DNA of 64,000 nt from positions 10,310,001 to 10,374,000 of the forward strand of contig BSBN01001482.1 of the NCBI GenBank assembly GCA_027924645.1, in the 5' to 3' direction. Of this stretch, positions 62,242 through 64,000 are shown piece after piece. The notes under the pieces were generated by a model. The model was not told the origin of the DNA. It saw only the letters and a list, made by a program, of their open reading frames with translations, and did not search any database. The number at the start of each line of letters is the position of its first letter. Position 1 is the first letter of the stretch. This DNA comes from Cunninghamia lanceolata (lineage: Eukaryota; Streptophyta; Pinopsida; Cupressales; Cupressaceae). Made by a program: the position numbers and the translations under genes.

Positions 62242-63330
62242 TGTTGATAACTGAGAGGGGGGGTGAATCAGTTATCTTAATTATTTTAGTTTTCTAAAAT
62301 TCCTTAACAATTAATGCAATGTCAAATCAAATAAGCATACATAACCATGAAATGGAAATAACATCAATACACAAGACACAATCATTTTGACATGGAAAAT
62401 CCTGTTAGAGGAAAAACCACGGGGTGACTAACCCAAGATTGTATTCTCTATTAGAGGACTAAGATAGTACAAAATGGCACTTGCCAATTAGGGCTCACTG
62501 CCCGAGCACACTACTCACAAGAGGCTCACTTCTTACAATAGTTTATACAAAGAAACTAGATACTTGAACTGATGACAGGCATCCACATGTGCTACGGTTC
62601 AATTTTGGTTAGGCTCAATACACTGATCTACTGCACTTCATTCTTATTCTTCTTTGGTGTTGTTGTCCTATCACATACCAGATCAGTATTACTCTTGCTA
62701 CTCTACTCTTCTACTTTTTTTCGCACTCATCAACAACCAAACACACACCTCATACCAAAAACAATTTGGTATATATATCCACACTGAGGATTTCATCCAC
62801 TTTCTAGTCGGCATCTAGAATACTTATTATTTTCCCAAACTCTTGGTCTGTCAGCTGAATCCTTGCTTGTCAAGTGATACATATCAAAGAGATGCTCATA
62901 GAAGTCATCAATCATGTTGGCCAATCATGAATGATATCTTAGCAAACTTGATCACCATCAATATCTTATCTGGATTTAGGTTTGATGCTCTACCAGTCAG
63001 TTCTTCCTCTGTCTATTCTGCCAAACAGAAACCCAACACTCAAGTGCTCGTCTCTTCACTCTTCCATCACTAGAGGCTCAATCCCTAGAATCTATCAGTC
63101 AAGGTACTCCTCTTGACTTCCCCAAATCCACACTTTACTAAGATACTTTCTCTGAGAGATCCGGACCTGACTGTCAGACCTTGCCAAATGCTTTGTTCTT
63201 GCTTACCAGACCACAACACTCTTCAATCTGACTTTCGGTATAGGCACACCGTGTCCTGGGGATGTGTGGGATGGACTTTGTTGCCATCAATGACAACAAT
63301 AATGAAGCCACATAGTGTCTCTTGCCAACA
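62242..63330 (-). repeat. 3' LTR of a minus-strand copia-type element, 1089 bp
   Basis: Read on the minus strand it starts TGTTGGCAAGAG at 63330 and ends TATCAACA at 62242. It carries the C-looped hairpin (62246-62254 and 62268-62276, 9-bp stem) and a U5-like block closely matching 12990-13160 of the young copia LTR (GTGTGCTCGGGCAGTGAGCC, TCACCCCGTGGTTTTTCC). A TATA-like run lies at about 62768-62778. The polypurine tract AAAGGGGGAGA abuts it (63332-63342). Confidence 0.88.
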
Positions 63331-63331
63331 A

Positions 63332-63485
63332 TCTCCCCCTTTGTCATTGATGGAAACACTTAGTGAAAAATGACTAAGTGTCACACTGGACTCCCCCTTG
63401 CTTGATGCTCTATTCTAATGTACACTTTACCAGATCTCCCCCTTAGCTAGATCCCACATTTTTCACTTCTCCTCACTCCCCCTTT
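63332..63485 (-). other. Repeated polypurine tracts of the minus-strand element
   Basis: On the minus strand, AAGGGGGAG-type tracts occur at 63332-63342, 63391-63399, 63436-63444 and 63476-63485. This is the same multi-tract design as 17572-17810 and again Sirevirus-like. Confidence 0.8.
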
Positions 63486-63574
63486 GACATCAATGGTAAA
63501 GGGTGGGGTCTACACACTAAAATTTCAAAAAACAATCTATACTTAGTCGCATAAAACATATATACATGTTTTAC

Positions 63575-64000
63575 CTACATATACTGAAATATATCTGCAA
63601 AAGTGGTCTTTAGATGTACTACTTCTATCGCCCAACTCTTCTTCATCCTGTCCAAAATTGAGATGTGACCACTCAACAAGAATACAAAAGCTTCTGCCCT
63701 TTATAGATCTGTCAGATCACTGGTCCGGGCTGTAGTATGAGCATCACTTAGGGCCTAATGCATGGCCTCTAACTTAGGGATAATGATCCCTCTAAGTTCA
63801 CTCAACCTACTTATTCTATTTTTCTTCTCCTTCTCAAGCTTCTTAATTTCATTCAAGACTGCAATAGTCTAACATTCTTGATTTATTATGGGAGATGAGA
63901 GAGGATCAAAATTTTGAGACAAACTTAGTAGTTTATCTTCTTGCTCGTTTACTTTCTTCTCAACATCTTTGGTCACTTTGGGCTAGGATAAACAAAATTT
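63575..64000 (-). pseudogene. Broken coiled-coil ORF next to the 3' LTR, runs off the window
   Basis: One minus-strand frame from the window edge to the stop at 63575-63577. It reads as Glu/Lys/Leu-rich helix (KVNEQEDKLLSLSQNF, VLNEIKKLEKEKNRISRL), then SELRGIIIPKLEAMH and a final part with LLSGHISILDRMKKSW. Internal stops (three TAG and one TAA) mostly stand where Gln would suit the helix. Its place between pol and the 3' LTR is where some Sireviruses carry an env-like ORF with coiled coils. Alternatively the whole element is non-autonomous and carries an unknown gene like 8412-11601, whose C-terminal part has similar composition. The first stop near 63980 may only mark the edge of what I can read. 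Confidence 0.6.

Overview
This is plant nuclear DNA made almost entirely of nested LTR retrotransposons and their remains. I see no host gene, rRNA or tRNA. Old, diverged insertions, many solo LTRs, long AT-rich stretches and very long LTRs suggest a large repeat-rich genome. A conifer or other gymnosperm is plausible, but that is a guess from texture. All identities and divergences were judged by eye.

Layout. 1-1911 is AT-rich flank. 1917-51219 is one nest inside an old copia-type solo LTR (pieces 1917-4558 and 51058-51219, site duplication TGTCA). That LTR was hit by a Ty3/gypsy chromovirus-like element (4559-51052) with 3.35 kb LTRs. Its 5' LTR was then broken three times: (a) at 7240-19433 by a 5.1 kb element of unknown class encoding a large unknown protein, itself split by a young copia element (12037-19110) with one premature stop in gag-pol; (b) at 19581-20515 by a reverse-strand solo LTR; (c) at 20692-40920 by a related, coding-dead gypsy element arranged LTR-internal-LTR-internal-LTR with a perfect ATGGG duplication. 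A fourth insertion, a solo LTR (42145-43292), sits in gag. Removing the insertions gives a 5' LTR of 3346 bp against 3348 bp for the 3' LTR, which supports every boundary.

51225-60062 is a field of AT-rich and GA-rich tandem modules. One unit is split by a small decayed copia element with about 313-bp LTRs (52648-57388). 60241-61739 (minus) is a broken gene for an unknown protein. 62242-64000 (minus) is the 3' end of another copia-type element whose terminal open frame is a broken coiled-coil protein.

How the parts relate. The 20-kb tandem gypsy element lacks usable pol and resembles the element it sits in, so it was probably mobilised in trans. Both families share a small leader ORF. LTR divergence falls with nesting depth: about 4% for the chromovirus-like element, 2.4% for the tandem element and 0.7% for the young copia. 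Premature stops are often at positions expected to be glutamine, as cytosine methylation and deamination would produce.

Most worth following up: the LTR-less 5.1 kb element and its protein, the three-LTR element with its shared small ORF, and RNA hairpins with matching stem changes in copia LTRs and leaders.
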